NCBI GenBank assembly: GCA_963777975.1
Contig: CAVZSO010000009.1
Coordinates: 194,448-258,447 of the forward strand
DNA length: 64,000 nucleotides
Direction of reading: 5' to 3'
Origin: CSP1-4 sp963777975
Lineage (GTDB): Bacteria > Chloroflexota > Limnocylindria > Limnocylindrales > CSP1-4
Shown here: positions 41,002-50,106 of the stretch, piece by piece
Numbering within the stretch: the stretch's first letter is position 1
How the letters are laid out: each line of letters begins with the position of its first letter
Program-made: the position numbers and the translations under genes
The notes under the pieces: model-generated
Database searches by the model: none
Told to the model about the DNA's origin: nothing
What the model saw: only the letters and a program-made list of their open reading frames with translations

Positions 41002-42294
41002 ATGGGCTTGATCGTCCGCGCGGCTCGAGTCCACCCCACCGGCGGCACCGACGGCGACCTCGTCGACATCCGCATCGACGACGGCTTCATCATGGCCATT
41101 CGGCCGATGGGCGTCCTGCAAGCCAGCGGCGAGGACCGGGTCATCGAGGCGGACGGCCGATTGTGCTCACCCCCTCTGGTCGACCCACACGTCCACCTCG
41201 ACGCCGTGCTGACCGTGGGCGAGCCGCGCTACAACGTGTCCGGTACGCTCATCGAGGGCATCCAGACCTGGGCCGAGCGGAAGCCGACGCTGACGCACGA
41301 AGACGTCAAGTCACGTGCCCGCGAGGCGATCCTCTGGGAGGTCGCTCAGGGGACAGGCTTGATCCGATCGCACGTCGATGTCTGCGATCCGAGCCTGGTG
41401 GCCCTCAGGGCGCTGTTGGAATTGCGCGAGGAGATGCGGGACATCGTCGACCTCCGCCTCATCGCCTTCCCGCAGGATGGGGTCCTCTCGTTCCCGAACG
41501 GCAAAGAGCTGATGCGAGAGGCCATACGCCTCGGCTGCGACGTCATCGGCGGCATCCCGCACTACGAGTGGACGCGCGAGGATGGCGTCGACGAGGTGCA
41601 CTTCCTGTTCGATCTGGCGCGCGAGACGGGTCGGCCCATCGACCTCCATTGCGATGAGACCGATGACGATCAGTCGCGCTTCCTGGAGGTCGTCGCCGCC
41701 CGGACGATGCGCGACGGCATGCAGGGCCGCGTGGTCGCCGGCCACACCACAGCGATGGGTTCGTACAACGATGCCTATGCCTTCAAGCTGCTCCAGATCC
41801 TGAAGCGCGCCGGCGTGACCATCGTGGCCAATCCGCTCGACAACATCGTCCTCCAGGGCCGGTTCGATAGCTATCCCAAGCGACGCGGGATGACGAGGGT
41901 CAAGGAGCTGGATGCCGCGGGCGTCAATGTCGCCTGCGGACACGACTCGATCATGGATCCCTGGTACCCGCTTGGACGTGGCTCGATGCTCGACGCGCTC
42001 TCGATGCTCGTGCACGTGGCTCAGATGACCGGCCGCTCGGAGCTCTTTCGTGCCTACGAGATGGTGACCACGAACCCTGCCCGTGCCGCCGAGGTCCCGT
42101 GGGGTGTCAGCGAGGGGTCGCCCGCGAACCTGGTCGTCTTCGATTGCGCCGACGAGGCGGAGGCCATCCGGCTGCGCCCCGCGGCGCGCTGGGTCTTGCG
42201 TCAAGGAAGGGTGGTGGCAGAGACGCAGCCAGCGAGCAGCATCGTGAGCCGCGCAGACGGCTCGAGCGTCCCGGTGTCATACGTCAAACCGTAA
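41002..42294 (+). CDS. codA: Cytosine deaminase-family amidohydrolase
   Basis: A 430-residue amidohydrolase resembling E. coli CodA, which deaminates cytosine to uracil. Metal ligands are in DPHVHLD, DLHCDETDDD near 212-221 and GHTTAMGSYNDAY near 247-259; the catalytic Asp is in CGHDSIMDPWYPLGRG near 313-328. Conserved PHYEW and FPQDG segments also fit. Related specificity (creatinine or isoguanine) is possible, but the downstream CodB-like permease supports cytosine. Ten bases separate it from the permease gene. Confidence 0.93.
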   Translation: MGLIVRAARVHPTGGTDGDLVDIRIDDGFIMAIRPMGVLQASGEDRVIEADGRLCSPPLVDPHVHLDAVLTVGEPRYNVSGTLIEGIQTWAERKPTLTHEDVKSRAREAILWEVAQGTGLIRSHVDVCDPSLVALRALLELREEMRDIVDLRLIAFPQDGVLSFPNGKELMREAIRLGCDVIGGIPHYEWTREDGVDEVHFLFDLARETGRPIDLHCDETDDDQSRFLEVVAARTMRDGMQGRVVAGHTTAMGSYNDAYAFKLLQILKRAGVTIVANPLDNIVLQGRFDSYPKRRGMTRVKELDAAGVNVACGHDSIMDPWYPLGRGSMLDALSMLVHVAQMTGRSELFRAYEMVTTNPARAAEVPWGVSEGSPANLVVFDCADEAEAIRLRPAARWVLRQGRVVAETQPASSIVSRADGSSVPVSYVKP

Positions 42295-42304
42295 GGAGGA
42301 AGGG

Positions 42305-43726
42305 ATGGCGACCGAGGTCCTCACACGCGAAGGGATGCCCACCCGCGAGGGTGACATGACCATCGAAGCGCATGGCATGGAGCCCATCCCCGAAGCCGCC
42401 CGCTACGGATCGGTGGGCCGCATCTTTACCGTCTGGTTCACTCCGAACCTGGTGCCGGCAGCGTTCGCCATCGGCACCCTCGCCGCTGCTGACTTCCTGC
42501 AGGTCGGCTTTACGACCGGTCTGGCGGCCATCATCGTGGGCAATCTCGTGGGCTCGGTCCTGGTCGGCTTGCTTGGCCAGATGGGCCCGGCGACCGGGAT
42601 GGCCCAGATGCCCCTGGCCCGCCTTCCGTACGGCAAGAGCATCGTCGTCCCGGGCCTCCTGAACTGGATCAGCTGCATCGGCTGGGACGGCATCAACTCG
42701 ATCTTCGGCGCGACGGCGGTGACCATCATCGTGCCGGCCGTGCCGTTCTGGCTGGCACTCGTCTTCATCGTCCTGGCCCAGGGCCTGCTGGGCGTCATCG
42801 GCTATGAAGGCATCCACACATTCGAGAAGTACGGAGCCATCGTGCTCGGCGCCCTGTTCGCCATCCTGACCGTCGTCATCGTGCCCAAGGCCGGCACCGG
42901 CATCGCACGCGTGGATGGCTTCGAGGGCCTCGATCAACTCGGTGCCTTCGTGCTCTTCAGCTCCATCACCGCCAGCTTCGTCATCGCCTGGGCGCTCTAT
43001 GCCTCCGACTACAGCCGCTACCTGCCTCCGACGGCGTCTCGCTCGCGCATCTTCTGGTGGACCGTTCTCGGCCTGACCCTATCGGCGGGCTGGATCGAGC
43101 TCCTCGGTCTGCTGGTAGCCGATCAGGCCAAAGGCGGCGCCGTGCAGGCCATCAACGACCTGATGGGCGGCGGCAGCATCCTGGCCATCGTGGCGATGGT
43201 CGCCATCGTGCTCGGCACGATCGCGGTCAACGCCATGAACGACTACACGGGCTCGCTCTCGCTGCAGGCCGCCGGCGTGCGCGTCAAGCGGGTCTATTCG
43301 GCCGTGGTCGTTGCCATCCTCGGCTTCCTCTTCACGCTGTACCTCAATTCCGGCGACTTCTTCTCCAAGTTCGAGAACTTCCTGCTCTTCATCAGCTATT
43401 GGATCGCACCCTGGGGCGCGGTCGTCCTGGTCGATTGGTGGCTTCGGAAGCGCACGGCTGATCCTACGAGCCTGGTCGACTTCGCCAAGCTCCCGCGCGG
43501 CCTGCTCGGGCTCACGGCGCTGATCATCGGGTTCATCGCGTCGGCGCCGTTCCAGACCTCGGTGCTCGGTGGCGACATCGCGACTGCGACGGGCCTGCCG
43601 ATCAACACGGTGGCGGCCGGTAGCCTCCACTATGCCGACTTCGCGTACCTCATCGGCTTCGTGGTCTCGGCTCTGGTCTATTGGATCGGTGCGAGGGTCA
43701 GCCAGGGTCGCCAGACGAGCGCTTGA
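42305..43726 (+). CDS. codB: Cytosine/purine permease (NCS1 family, CodB-like)
   Basis: A 473-residue NCS1 transporter with 12 predicted helices. The IFTVWFTPNLVPAAFAIGTLA segment and GMAQMPLARLPYGKSIVVPGLLNWISCIGWD are typical of CodB/FurE-type nucleobase importers, and SDYSRYLPPTASRSRIFWWT is the conserved loop 5-6 region. An AAGGAGG site precedes ATG 42305. It is coupled to the deaminase gene: together they import and deaminate cytosine, or a related base. A strong hairpin terminator follows at 43766-43798. Confidence 0.93.
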   Translation: MATEVLTREGMPTREGDMTIEAHGMEPIPEAARYGSVGRIFTVWFTPNLVPAAFAIGTLAAADFLQVGFTTGLAAIIVGNLVGSVLVGLLGQMGPATGMAQMPLARLPYGKSIVVPGLLNWISCIGWDGINSIFGATAVTIIVPAVPFWLALVFIVLAQGLLGVIGYEGIHTFEKYGAIVLGALFAILTVVIVPKAGTGIARVDGFEGLDQLGAFVLFSSITASFVIAWALYASDYSRYLPPTASRSRIFWWTVLGLTLSAGWIELLGLLVADQAKGGAVQAINDLMGGGSILAIVAMVAIVLGTIAVNAMNDYTGSLSLQAAGVRVKRVYSAVVVAILGFLFTLYLNSGDFFSKFENFLLFISYWIAPWGAVVLVDWWLRKRTADPTSLVDFAKLPRGLLGLTALIIGFIASAPFQTSVLGGDIATATGLPINTVAAGSLHYADFAYLIGFVVSALVYWIGARVSQGRQTSA

Positions 43727-43765
43727 CCAGCGCGAAGCGCCTGAACGGCGCGAACGACGGGCCCT

Positions 43766-43798
43766 CGACGGCCTCGGTGCATACCACCGGGGCCGTCG
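43766..43798. terminator. Bidirectional hairpin terminator
   Basis: CGACGGCC pairs with GGCCGTCG, and CGGT with ACCG, one T-G position and a seven-base loop, between convergent codB and the deacetylase-like gene. No long T-run. Confidence 0.6.
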
Positions 43799-43822
43799 CT
43801 GAGCCACGCCTCGCAGGCAGCC

Positions 43823-44755
43823 TCAAGCCGGCAGGACCGGCGGCTCGTGGACACGGGCCACCAGATCGAGCCCCTCCACCCACGCCGCTACCTCGGCGCA
43901 CGTCGCGATCCATAGTCCGTCGACCTGTCGGGCACGCGCGATGAGCCCCTCGAGGGCCGCCGCTCGGGACGCCCGACCCGAGATGAAGGGATGGTTCGTG
44001 AGCATGAATAGCCCTCCCTCGTCGACGAGCGCGGTCAGCTCGAGCTCCCAACGCGCCGTCACGTCGGCCGGGCTGGCGATGACCCCGGAGCCGGTGATGC
44101 CCGGCAGGTAGGCGTATGGCTCCCAGTCATCGAGGCTCCAATGCGCCGGGAGCTCGATGATCGTGGCTGCATCAGCGTCGGGACCGACGGCCAATCGGTA
44201 CGGATGGTCTGCGTCCATCAGGCCCGAGTCGTATCGGAATCCGTGCTCGGCCAGCAGACCCGGCAGCTCGTACGAGAGCTCCCACATCGGCGCCCGATAG
44301 CCCATCGGGCGGATGCCGACGACGGCAGCGAGCGACTCGAGCCCGCGCATCAGGCGAGCTTCCTGGGTCGCCCGATCGACACCACGCGAGCTTTCGTGCA
44401 GATAGCCGTGGTGGCCGATCTCATGGCCAGCGTCGTGGATCGCTCGGATCGCCTCGGGCCATCGCTCGGCCGTGTAGCCAGGCACGAAGAAGGTGGCTTG
44501 CACGCCCTGCCGCTCGAGCAGGCGAAGCAGTCGGGGCACGCCGGTTCGCGGCCCATACGCCTGATGACTCATCACGTCGAGCCACGCTGCGGCCTCGGGG
44601 TATTCGGCCAGGATGACCGCCTCGGCATCGACGTCGAAGGTGAAGCAGGCCGCCGCGCGGATGCCGTCCGGCCAGCGAAAGCCGTCTGGCATGGCCATGC
44701 GCCACGTCTCGTAGGCCTTCCGAAGCGGCGGGTCGCTCGTCGGCCGGCCGGTCAC
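43823..44755 (-). CDS. Polysaccharide-deacetylase-family hydrolase (PuuE/allantoinase-like)
   Basis: A protein of up to 310 residues with the NodB/deacetylase fold: ACFTFDVDAEA carries the metal Asp, HEIGHHGYLHE the two histidines (HxxxH) near residue 125, and RAPMWE the conserved arginine motif. This branch includes peptidoglycan/chitin deacetylases and PuuE allantoinases; the absence of a signal peptide and the location next to a ureohydrolase favour a small cytosolic amide substrate. The start is GTG 44755, overlapping the ureohydrolase stop (GTGA), or ATG 44698. Confidence 0.87.
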   Translation of the reverse strand: MTGRPTSDPPLRKAYETWRMAMPDGFRWPDGIRAAACFTFDVDAEAVILAEYPEAAAWLDVMSHQAYGPRTGVPRLLRLLERQGVQATFFVPGYTAERWPEAIRAIHDAGHEIGHHGYLHESSRGVDRATQEARLMRGLESLAAVVGIRPMGYRAPMWELSYELPGLLAEHGFRYDSGLMDADHPYRLAVGPDADAATIIELPAHWSLDDWEPYAYLPGITGSGVIASPADVTARWELELTALVDEGGLFMLTNHPFISGRASRAAALEGLIARARQVDGLWIATCAEVAAWVEGLDLVARVHEPPVLPA

Positions 44756-45699
44756 CGTGCGATGCGGCGTAGCGCCGCCAGGGAGAGCATCTCGAAGGCC
44801 AGGTTCGCCGCCAGGAAGGCGGTCTGCCCAGCCGGATCGTGAGCCGGGATGACCTCGACCACGTCGAAGCCCACGAACTCGATGCCGGTCAGTCCGCGCA
44901 CGATGGTCAGCGCATCGTGCGCGCTCAAGCCACCAGGCTCCGGTGTGCCAGTGCCGGGCGCGAAGGCAGGATCGACGACGTCGATGTCGAAGCTGACGAA
45001 CGCGGGACGATCCGCCACGCGCGCGCGGATCACCTCCGCAGTGGCCGTCGCCCCCAGACGCAGCACGTCCTCGGTGCTGAGGTACTCGAGACCGAGCTCC
45101 GAGCGGAGGCCCGACCAATCGTCAGCCGCATACAGTGGCCCGCGCAGGCCGACCTCGATCGAGTGCTCGACATCGACGAGCCCCTCCTCGATCGCGCGAC
45201 GCATCCAGGTGCCGTGGTTGTACCGCTCGCCGAAGTACGAGTCCCAGGCGTCCGTGTGCGCATCGAAGTCGACCACGGCCACCGGCCCACGCGTGCGAGT
45301 CGCGCGCAGGTGCGGCAGCGTGCAGGAGTGATCGCCGCCGACGAGCAACGGGATGACGCCGGCGTCGACGATGGGAGCGATCGCCGCTTCGATAGCAGCG
45401 TAGCTGCGCTCGATGTAGCCGGGCACGATGGACACGTCACCGTAGTCGACGCAGCTCAACACCTCGAACGGCGCCACGTCCAGATTCGGGTTGTAGGGCC
45501 GGAGCATGACGCTCGCAGCCCGGACCGCGTTGGGCCCGAATCGGCCCCCGACCCGGTAGGTCACGCCGGTGTCGAAGGGCACGCCGACGACGGCTAGGTC
45601 GACGTCCTCCAACGTCCGAACATGCGGCAGGCGCGCGAACGTCGATGGTCCGGTGAATCGCGGCGAGGCGAGCGAGTCCTCGGGCCCATAGCGAGGCAT
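44752..45699 (-). CDS. Agmatinase/arginase-family ureohydrolase
   Basis: A 315-residue manganese enzyme of the arginase-agmatinase fold. Metal motifs are GGDHSC, VVDFDAHTDAWDSY and SFDIDVVDPAFAPGTGTPEPGG, all intact. Members hydrolyse agmatine, guanidinobutyrate, formiminoglutamate or related guanidines; the exact substrate is not predictable. ATG 45699 has a GGGAGGG site, and a TACACT -10 box is at 45741-45746. It is coupled to the deacetylase-like gene and lies near cytosine deaminase, so these genes may together release nitrogen from small compounds. Confidence 0.92.
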   Translation of the reverse strand: MPRYGPEDSLASPRFTGPSTFARLPHVRTLEDVDLAVVGVPFDTGVTYRVGGRFGPNAVRAASVMLRPYNPNLDVAPFEVLSCVDYGDVSIVPGYIERSYAAIEAAIAPIVDAGVIPLLVGGDHSCTLPHLRATRTRGPVAVVDFDAHTDAWDSYFGERYNHGTWMRRAIEEGLVDVEHSIEVGLRGPLYAADDWSGLRSELGLEYLSTEDVLRLGATATAEVIRARVADRPAFVSFDIDVVDPAFAPGTGTPEPGGLSAHDALTIVRGLTGIEFVGFDVVEVIPAHDPAGQTAFLAANLAFEMLSLAALRRIAR

Positions 45700-45740
45700 T
45701 TCGACCCTCCCCTGGATCAGGTCGCTCCACGGTCGGGCGG

Positions 45741-45746
45741 AGTGTA
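45741..45746 (-). promoter_or_regulatory. -10 box of the ureohydrolase gene
   Basis: TACACT on the minus strand in CGCTACACTC, 41 bases before ATG 45699. Confidence 0.5.
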
Positions 45747-45788
45747 GCGGCCCGGCCACACCCACCGTGTGCCATGTTGATCGACCAT

Positions 45789-45800
45789 CCTCAGATGAGG
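45789..45800. repeat. Short palindrome in the ureohydrolase-pirin divergent region
   Basis: CCTCA-GA-TGAGG, an inverted repeat with five-base arms, between the two divergent promoters. Confidence 0.35.
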
Positions 45801-45855
45801 ACAGCCACGTGTCGCTGGACACCGACTGTCCACGTGCCACCGATCTCATGATATG

Positions 45856-45869
45856 GTTGACGTGTCAAC
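45856..45869. promoter_or_regulatory. Palindromic operator-like site before the pirin gene
   Basis: GTTGAC-GT-GTCAAC, a six-base inverted repeat, lies 54 bases before ATG 45923 and overlaps the likely core promoter. It resembles binding sites of MarR- or TetR-type regulators; no such regulator is encoded nearby. Confidence 0.5.
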
Positions 45870-45922
45870 GACCACGGTTCGCGCCCCAAGCGCGGACAAC
45901 GACAAGGATCAGGAACCAGACT

Positions 45923-46876
45923 ATGCCCGCCATCACCGCCGACACGCTCAAGCTCCCGCACATCACGCGAGTGCGGCCGGACAGCGTCCCGCGGACCGTC
46001 CTGGGGACGGTCGATTCGCCGACTCGGCTCGAGGGCGAAGGCTTCCAGGTCCGGCGACCGTTCCCGGGCATCGACCTCTCGATCGCCGACCCGTTCCTGC
46101 TGCTCGACCACCTCGGCGCGGTCGAATACTCCCCCGGTGAGGCCAAGGGCGCCCCGGACCATCCGCATCGCGGCTTCGAGACGGTCACCTACATCATCGA
46201 CGGCGCCATCGAGCATCGTGACTCGATGGGCGGGGGCGGGACGATCACCGACGGGGCCACCCAGTGGATGACGGCCGGGGCCGGCATCGTGCACTCCGAG
46301 ATGCCGCCCGAGTACCTCGTCCGCCGCGGTGGGCTGTTCCACGGCGTCCAGCTGTGGGTCAACCTGCCGGCGACGCTCAAGTGGTCACCGCCGCGCTACC
46401 AGGACATCGAGCCCAGCCAGGTCGCCCTGCTTGCCTCGACCGACGGCGGCGCCCTGGTCCGCATCATCGCCGGCGAGATCGACGGCCTGGCCGGACCGGG
46501 CTCGACCTACACGCCGATCGCCTACGCCCACGCCACCATCCAACCCGGCGCCCGCCTCGACGTCTCCTGGCGACCCGACTTCAATGCGCTCGTCTATGTC
46601 CTGGCCGGGAACGGCAGTGTCGGAGCCGAGGCCGTCCCGATCCACGAAGGCCAGCTCGCGGTCTTCGGCGCCGGCGACCATATCGTCATCGAGGGCGATC
46701 GACGCCCGGACGGCCCGACCGAAACGCTGGAGATCCTCATCCTCGGCGGCCTGCCGATCCGCGAGACGATCGTCTCGTATGGCCCGTTCGTGATGAACAC
46801 CCGCGAGGAGATCATCGAGGCCATCCGGGACTATCAGGCCGGCCGCATGGGCCAGATCCCGCCGATCACCCGCTAG
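45923..46876 (+). CDS. Pirin-family bicupin
   Basis: A 317-residue pirin. The metal site is in the first cupin: DHPHRGFETVTYIIDGAIEHRDS gives two His and a Glu/His set, and MTAGAGIVHSE is characteristic. The second cupin lies around 205-290 (NALVYVLAGNGSV). Known pirins include quercetin-2,3-dioxygenases and regulators; activity is not predictable. An AGGA site precedes ATG 45923. A palindromic site upstream suggests regulated expression. It ends 45 bases before a strong hairpin. Confidence 0.93.
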   Translation: MPAITADTLKLPHITRVRPDSVPRTVLGTVDSPTRLEGEGFQVRRPFPGIDLSIADPFLLLDHLGAVEYSPGEAKGAPDHPHRGFETVTYIIDGAIEHRDSMGGGGTITDGATQWMTAGAGIVHSEMPPEYLVRRGGLFHGVQLWVNLPATLKWSPPRYQDIEPSQVALLASTDGGALVRIIAGEIDGLAGPGSTYTPIAYAHATIQPGARLDVSWRPDFNALVYVLAGNGSVGAEAVPIHEGQLAVFGAGDHIVIEGDRRPDGPTETLEILILGGLPIRETIVSYGPFVMNTREEIIEAIRDYQAGRMGQIPPITR

Positions 46877-46920
46877 GCGCGCCGGGCGGCCGAACCCCGC
46901 GCAAGAGGCCGGAACGCGAA

Positions 46921-46951
46921 GAGACCGACCGGCTGGGCGCCGATCGGTCTC
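46921..46951. terminator. Bidirectional hairpin terminator
   Basis: GAGACCGA pairs with TCGGTCTC (eight pairs); after one mismatch CGGC pairs with GCCG around a five-base loop. It lies between convergent pirin and the membrane protein gene. Confidence 0.65.
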
Positions 46952-47001
46952 GAGCTGGCGTCGGAGCCTGACCGGCCGAGGGCCGGTGCTCCAAACCGCG
47001 A

Positions 47002-47550
47002 CTAGCCGGCGGGCGGAGCCGGCGGAGCGGGCGGCGGGGTCTGGGTCGGGGCGGGTGCCGGAGCAGGTGCCGGAGCGGCCATCGCAGCGGCAGCCGCAGC
47101 GTTCGCTTCGGCGACCTTCTGCATCGCGTCGCGCTGCTCAGGTGTCAGGAGCGACATCTCGTGCTCGACGAAGACGTTCCGGACGCCTGGGTAATTGAGG
47201 TAGAAGAAGATCGCGAAGGCCAGCAGCCAGCCGATCGTTTCAGCTTCTGTCGTCGAACCATTGCCGAGGACCGCGAAGAAGCCAAAGATGATCGTGAAGA
47301 TGCTGATGAAGATGCCGAAGGACCACGCGTAGGCGCGGACGTTCCAGAAACCTTCAGCCACGTAGATCCAGATGGCGGCCAGAAGGATCGCCCAGAGGGC
47401 CGGTCCCCATTGAGCCTCGGGGAATGAGACTTCCTTGCCGAAGAACGTCCAATTGACGATGCCCAGGAAGACCAGGGTGCGCCAGATCTCGAACAGCGCG
47501 AGGAGTCCCGCTCCCAAGGCTAGGAGCGTGACGCCGATAGGTCGTTTCAT
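47002..47550 (-). CDS. Multi-pass membrane protein with Ala/Pro-rich tail, paralogue of 40389-40773
   Basis: A 182-residue protein with four hydrophobic segments in residues 5-125 and a tail from about 130 on rich in Ala and Pro (APAPAPAPAPTQTPPP). The start MKRPIGVTLLALGAG matches the protein at 40389. VAEGFWNVRAYAWSFGIFISIF corresponds to the WSLQPWAWLFG segment there. The C-terminal part of the membrane domain ends VRNVFVEHEMSLLTPEQRDAM. No function is known. A TATGCT -10-like box on the minus strand lies near 47602-47607. Confidence 0.78.
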   Translation of the reverse strand: MKRPIGVTLLALGAGLLALFEIWRTLVFLGIVNWTFFGKEVSFPEAQWGPALWAILLAAIWIYVAEGFWNVRAYAWSFGIFISIFTIIFGFFAVLGNGSTTEAETIGWLLAFAIFFYLNYPGVRNVFVEHEMSLLTPEQRDAMQKVAEANAAAAAAMAAPAPAPAPAPTQTPPPAPPAPPAG

Positions 47551-47685
47551 GAAGCGTTGAGCCTCCCTCGTGGTGTCCCTCGGGATCGGGGACCGCTGCG
47601 CTGAGCATAGCCGCCCGGGAGCCGGATTCCAATGCCAATCGGCACCATCTCGCCTGTCGACCGCGTCGCGGCCATGGCCGACGTC

Positions 47686-47691
47686 TATCAT
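47686..47691 (+). promoter_or_regulatory. -10 box upstream of the MFS gene at 47.85 kb
   Basis: TATCAT, about 160 bases before the MFS start, in the 300-base divergent gap 47551-47853. That gap also holds a 12-codon ORF (47745-47783) with an AAGGAGC site and no other recognisable gene. Confidence 0.4.
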
Positions 47692-47853
47692 GCCGCTCGG
47701 CCTATCGAATGCCACACACCGCGTGTCGAAGGAGCGCCGGCGCGATGTCCCTGGAGATGCGCAGTCCGCCAGGGTTCGTGTGATCAGGCACCTGCGGTCG
47801 CGGGTCGCTCCTGACTCCTCGCCATGACCCCTACATCGCGCGTCGTCGCCCGC

Positions 47854-49498
47854 ATGCCACCGGAGATCCTGGGACATCGCCCGCGACCGGCAGAAGCTCG
47901 GCGTCCTGCTCGCCGCGATCATCGCCACGCTGGCGGCCGGACTCGATCCGCATGTCTTCGGCCCCTCGTCGCCGACCGTCCAGGCCGCGCTGCGCACGCG
48001 CCCCCAGATCGAGACGGTCTACCTGCTGGCCGTCGTCGCCCAGGCGGCCGGGTTCCTCATCGGTGGCGTGATCGGTGACCTGGGTCGGCGTCGACGCGTG
48101 CTCCTGATCGGACTGGGCCTCCTGGCCATCGGCGAGGCCGTGGCGATGGTGGGGGAAGGTGGCCCCCTCTTCCCCATCGGACGGGTGCTGGCTGGGGCTG
48201 GCGTCGGCCTTTCGGTGCCGGTCGCCCTGGCGTGGGTGGCGATCACCTACGACGGGGTGGCCCGTGCGACCGCCATCGGCTTCACGTATGCCGCCTATGG
48301 CGCTGGTGTCGGGATCGCGGAGACCCTCGTGAACCTCTTCGCGCAGTCGATCGGAACGTGGCCCTCGTTCGTCCTGGCGGGAACGGCGTGCGCTGAGCGC
48401 TCTCCTCATGGCGCGCCGATGGCTGCCTCGGGTGGATCGCCCTGTGGATGCGCCCCGCCTGAGCGTCGTCAGCAACGTCCTGTGGGCCTACGCCTTACTA
48501 GCCGGGACCGCCTCGCTCATCGCCGTCGGCGGTGGCTTCGTTCTGGCCGTCAGGCTTGCGATCCTGGCCAGCGGCGTCGCGGCGCTGATCGCCTTCTGGC
48601 TGGTCCGACGCCGTCTAGGCGCCAGCGCGAAGGGGCGGCGGTCCACGTTCGGGCGGTGACGGTCGCGCTCTTCGCGGGCGTCATCATCGCCTTCGCCCAG
48701 ACGGCGCCGCTGGCGCAGGCGCCGATCTTCTTCCAGCTCGCGAAGGGCTTCTCGCCGATCGTGGCTGTGCTGGCCATCGTGCCCATCATCCTTGCCCTGG
48801 TGCTTGCCGGGCCGATCGCGGGATGGCTCCTTACGCGACTGGAGCCGAGAGTGCTCATCGCCGGCGGGCTGGGAGTGCTCGGGCTCGGCGACCTCGCCGT
48901 CGCTCGCGCCGCGCCCGACACGGGCTACCTCTTCTTCGTCATCCCGTTCCTGGCCATCGGGGCCGGCTTCGTCATCGGGACGACCATCCGTACGGCGATC
49001 ATCTTCGCCAGCGTGCCGCGGCATCTGCCGGCCACAGCGGCGGCGCTCAACCAGACGTCGATCACCGTCGGTACGCAGCTCGGCCTGGTGGTCGTCACCT
49101 CGGTCGTGGCCCGGGTCGCCCTCGACACCTTCGGCCGGTCCGTCGCGACGGCGCTGGCTCCCGCTGACCAGCCGGCTGCCATCGCGAAGTTCACTGACCT
49201 CCTGAATGCCATCGGCACCAGCTCATTCGGGACCCTTGTCGGCGACGCCAGCCCGAGAGGCCTGGAGGCTGCCGGCAGCGCCTACGCCGCCGGCGTCAGC
49301 GCGAGCATGGCCATCGCCGGCGCGGCAGCCCTGATCGGGGCTGTCGTGTGCTGGTTCGGGATCGGCCGACGCGCTCGCTTGATCGCGGTCTATGAGCACG
49401 CCGACGAGCCCAAGTCCGGTCAGCCAGCGAGCGCGCTGGCTCGAAGCACCGACTCGCCGGCGGCCGGCGCTGCCAGAGTCCAGCCGACCCGACCCTGA
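47854..49498 (+). CDS. MFS transporter (14-helix, DHA2-like), three apparent frame changes
   Basis: A large membrane transporter of about 547 residues if repaired. Recognisable parts are KLGVLLAAIIATLAAGLDPHVFG, GVIGDLGRRRRVLLIG (loop 2-3), a middle segment LLAGTASLIAVGGGFVLAVRL in another frame, and a C-terminal half with FFVIPFLAIGAGFVIGTTIRT and LNQTSITVGTQLGLVVVTS. Frames change near 47863, 48390 and 48630; the first two fit single extra bases, the third needs one missing or two extra. ATG 47854 (MPPE) or 47824 is the start. With three breaks, a true pseudogene is possible, although similar error patterns occur in intact-looking genes nearby. Substrate unknown. Confidence 0.65.
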
Positions 49499-49514
49499 CC
49501 TCCGCCGTTCGCGG

Positions 49515-49520
49515 TATAGT
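49515..49520 (+). promoter_or_regulatory. -10 box of the DUF6325-SHOCT pair
   Basis: TATAGT, 107 bases before ATG 49628. Confidence 0.5.
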
Positions 49521-49627
49521 CGCTTTCCGCGAGCGAGCGCCCTGGCCGAATCGCCGGACATCTCGACGCGATCTGGCCCACCTCGTCGACCGACATGCCT
49601 GACGAGACCCTGCACAGGAGGCGCACC

Positions 49628-50071
49628 ATGACCCTTGGACCGTTGGAGTACACGGTCATCGGCTTCCGTGATAACGAGCATTTCACCGGCAAGATCGCCG
49701 AGGAACTCGAGAAGATCACCAAGCGCGGCGTCATCCGCATCGTCGACATCGTCTTCGTGGCCAAGGCGAACGACGGCGAGATCGCCATCATCGAGGCCGA
49801 CGGCCTCGACCAGAAGGCTTTCGCGGCCCTGCAGCCGGCCCTGCAGGATCACATGGGCCTCTTGACGGCCGAGGACGTGGCCAACCTGGCGATGGACATC
49901 CCCGCCGGAACGTCGGCCATGATGATCATGTTCGAGCACCGTTGGGCCGAGCACCTCAAGGACGCCATCCAGGATGCCGGAGGCTTCCTCGTCGCCCGCG
50001 AGACCATCCCGCCGGAGATCGTGGCCGCCATCAGCGCCGAGATCGAAGCCGGCGCCGTCGTCGGCGCCTAG
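49628..50071 (+). CDS. DUF6325-family protein
   Basis: A 147-residue cytosolic protein matching DUF6325 in layout: LGPLEYTVIGFRDNEHFTGKIAEELE at the start, a RIVDIVFVAKANDGEIAIIEADGL strand pair, then a GTSAMMIMFEHRWAEHLKDAIQ segment before the C-terminal helix. The family is often encoded beside SHOCT proteins and has no known activity. An AGGAGG site precedes ATG 49628. The SHOCT gene follows after 35 bases. Confidence 0.85.
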   Translation: MTLGPLEYTVIGFRDNEHFTGKIAEELEKITKRGVIRIVDIVFVAKANDGEIAIIEADGLDQKAFAALQPALQDHMGLLTAEDVANLAMDIPAGTSAMMIMFEHRWAEHLKDAIQDAGGFLVARETIPPEIVAAISAEIEAGAVVGA

Positions 50072-50106
50072 ACCGTACGCCGAAGAGAGCACGAAGGAGA
50101 ACGAGG

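Noticed and set aside
47002..47100. GC-rich low-complexity stretch possibly a repeat array
   Set aside because: It encodes the Ala/Pro-rich tail of the membrane protein; no regular unit or CRISPR-like spacing.
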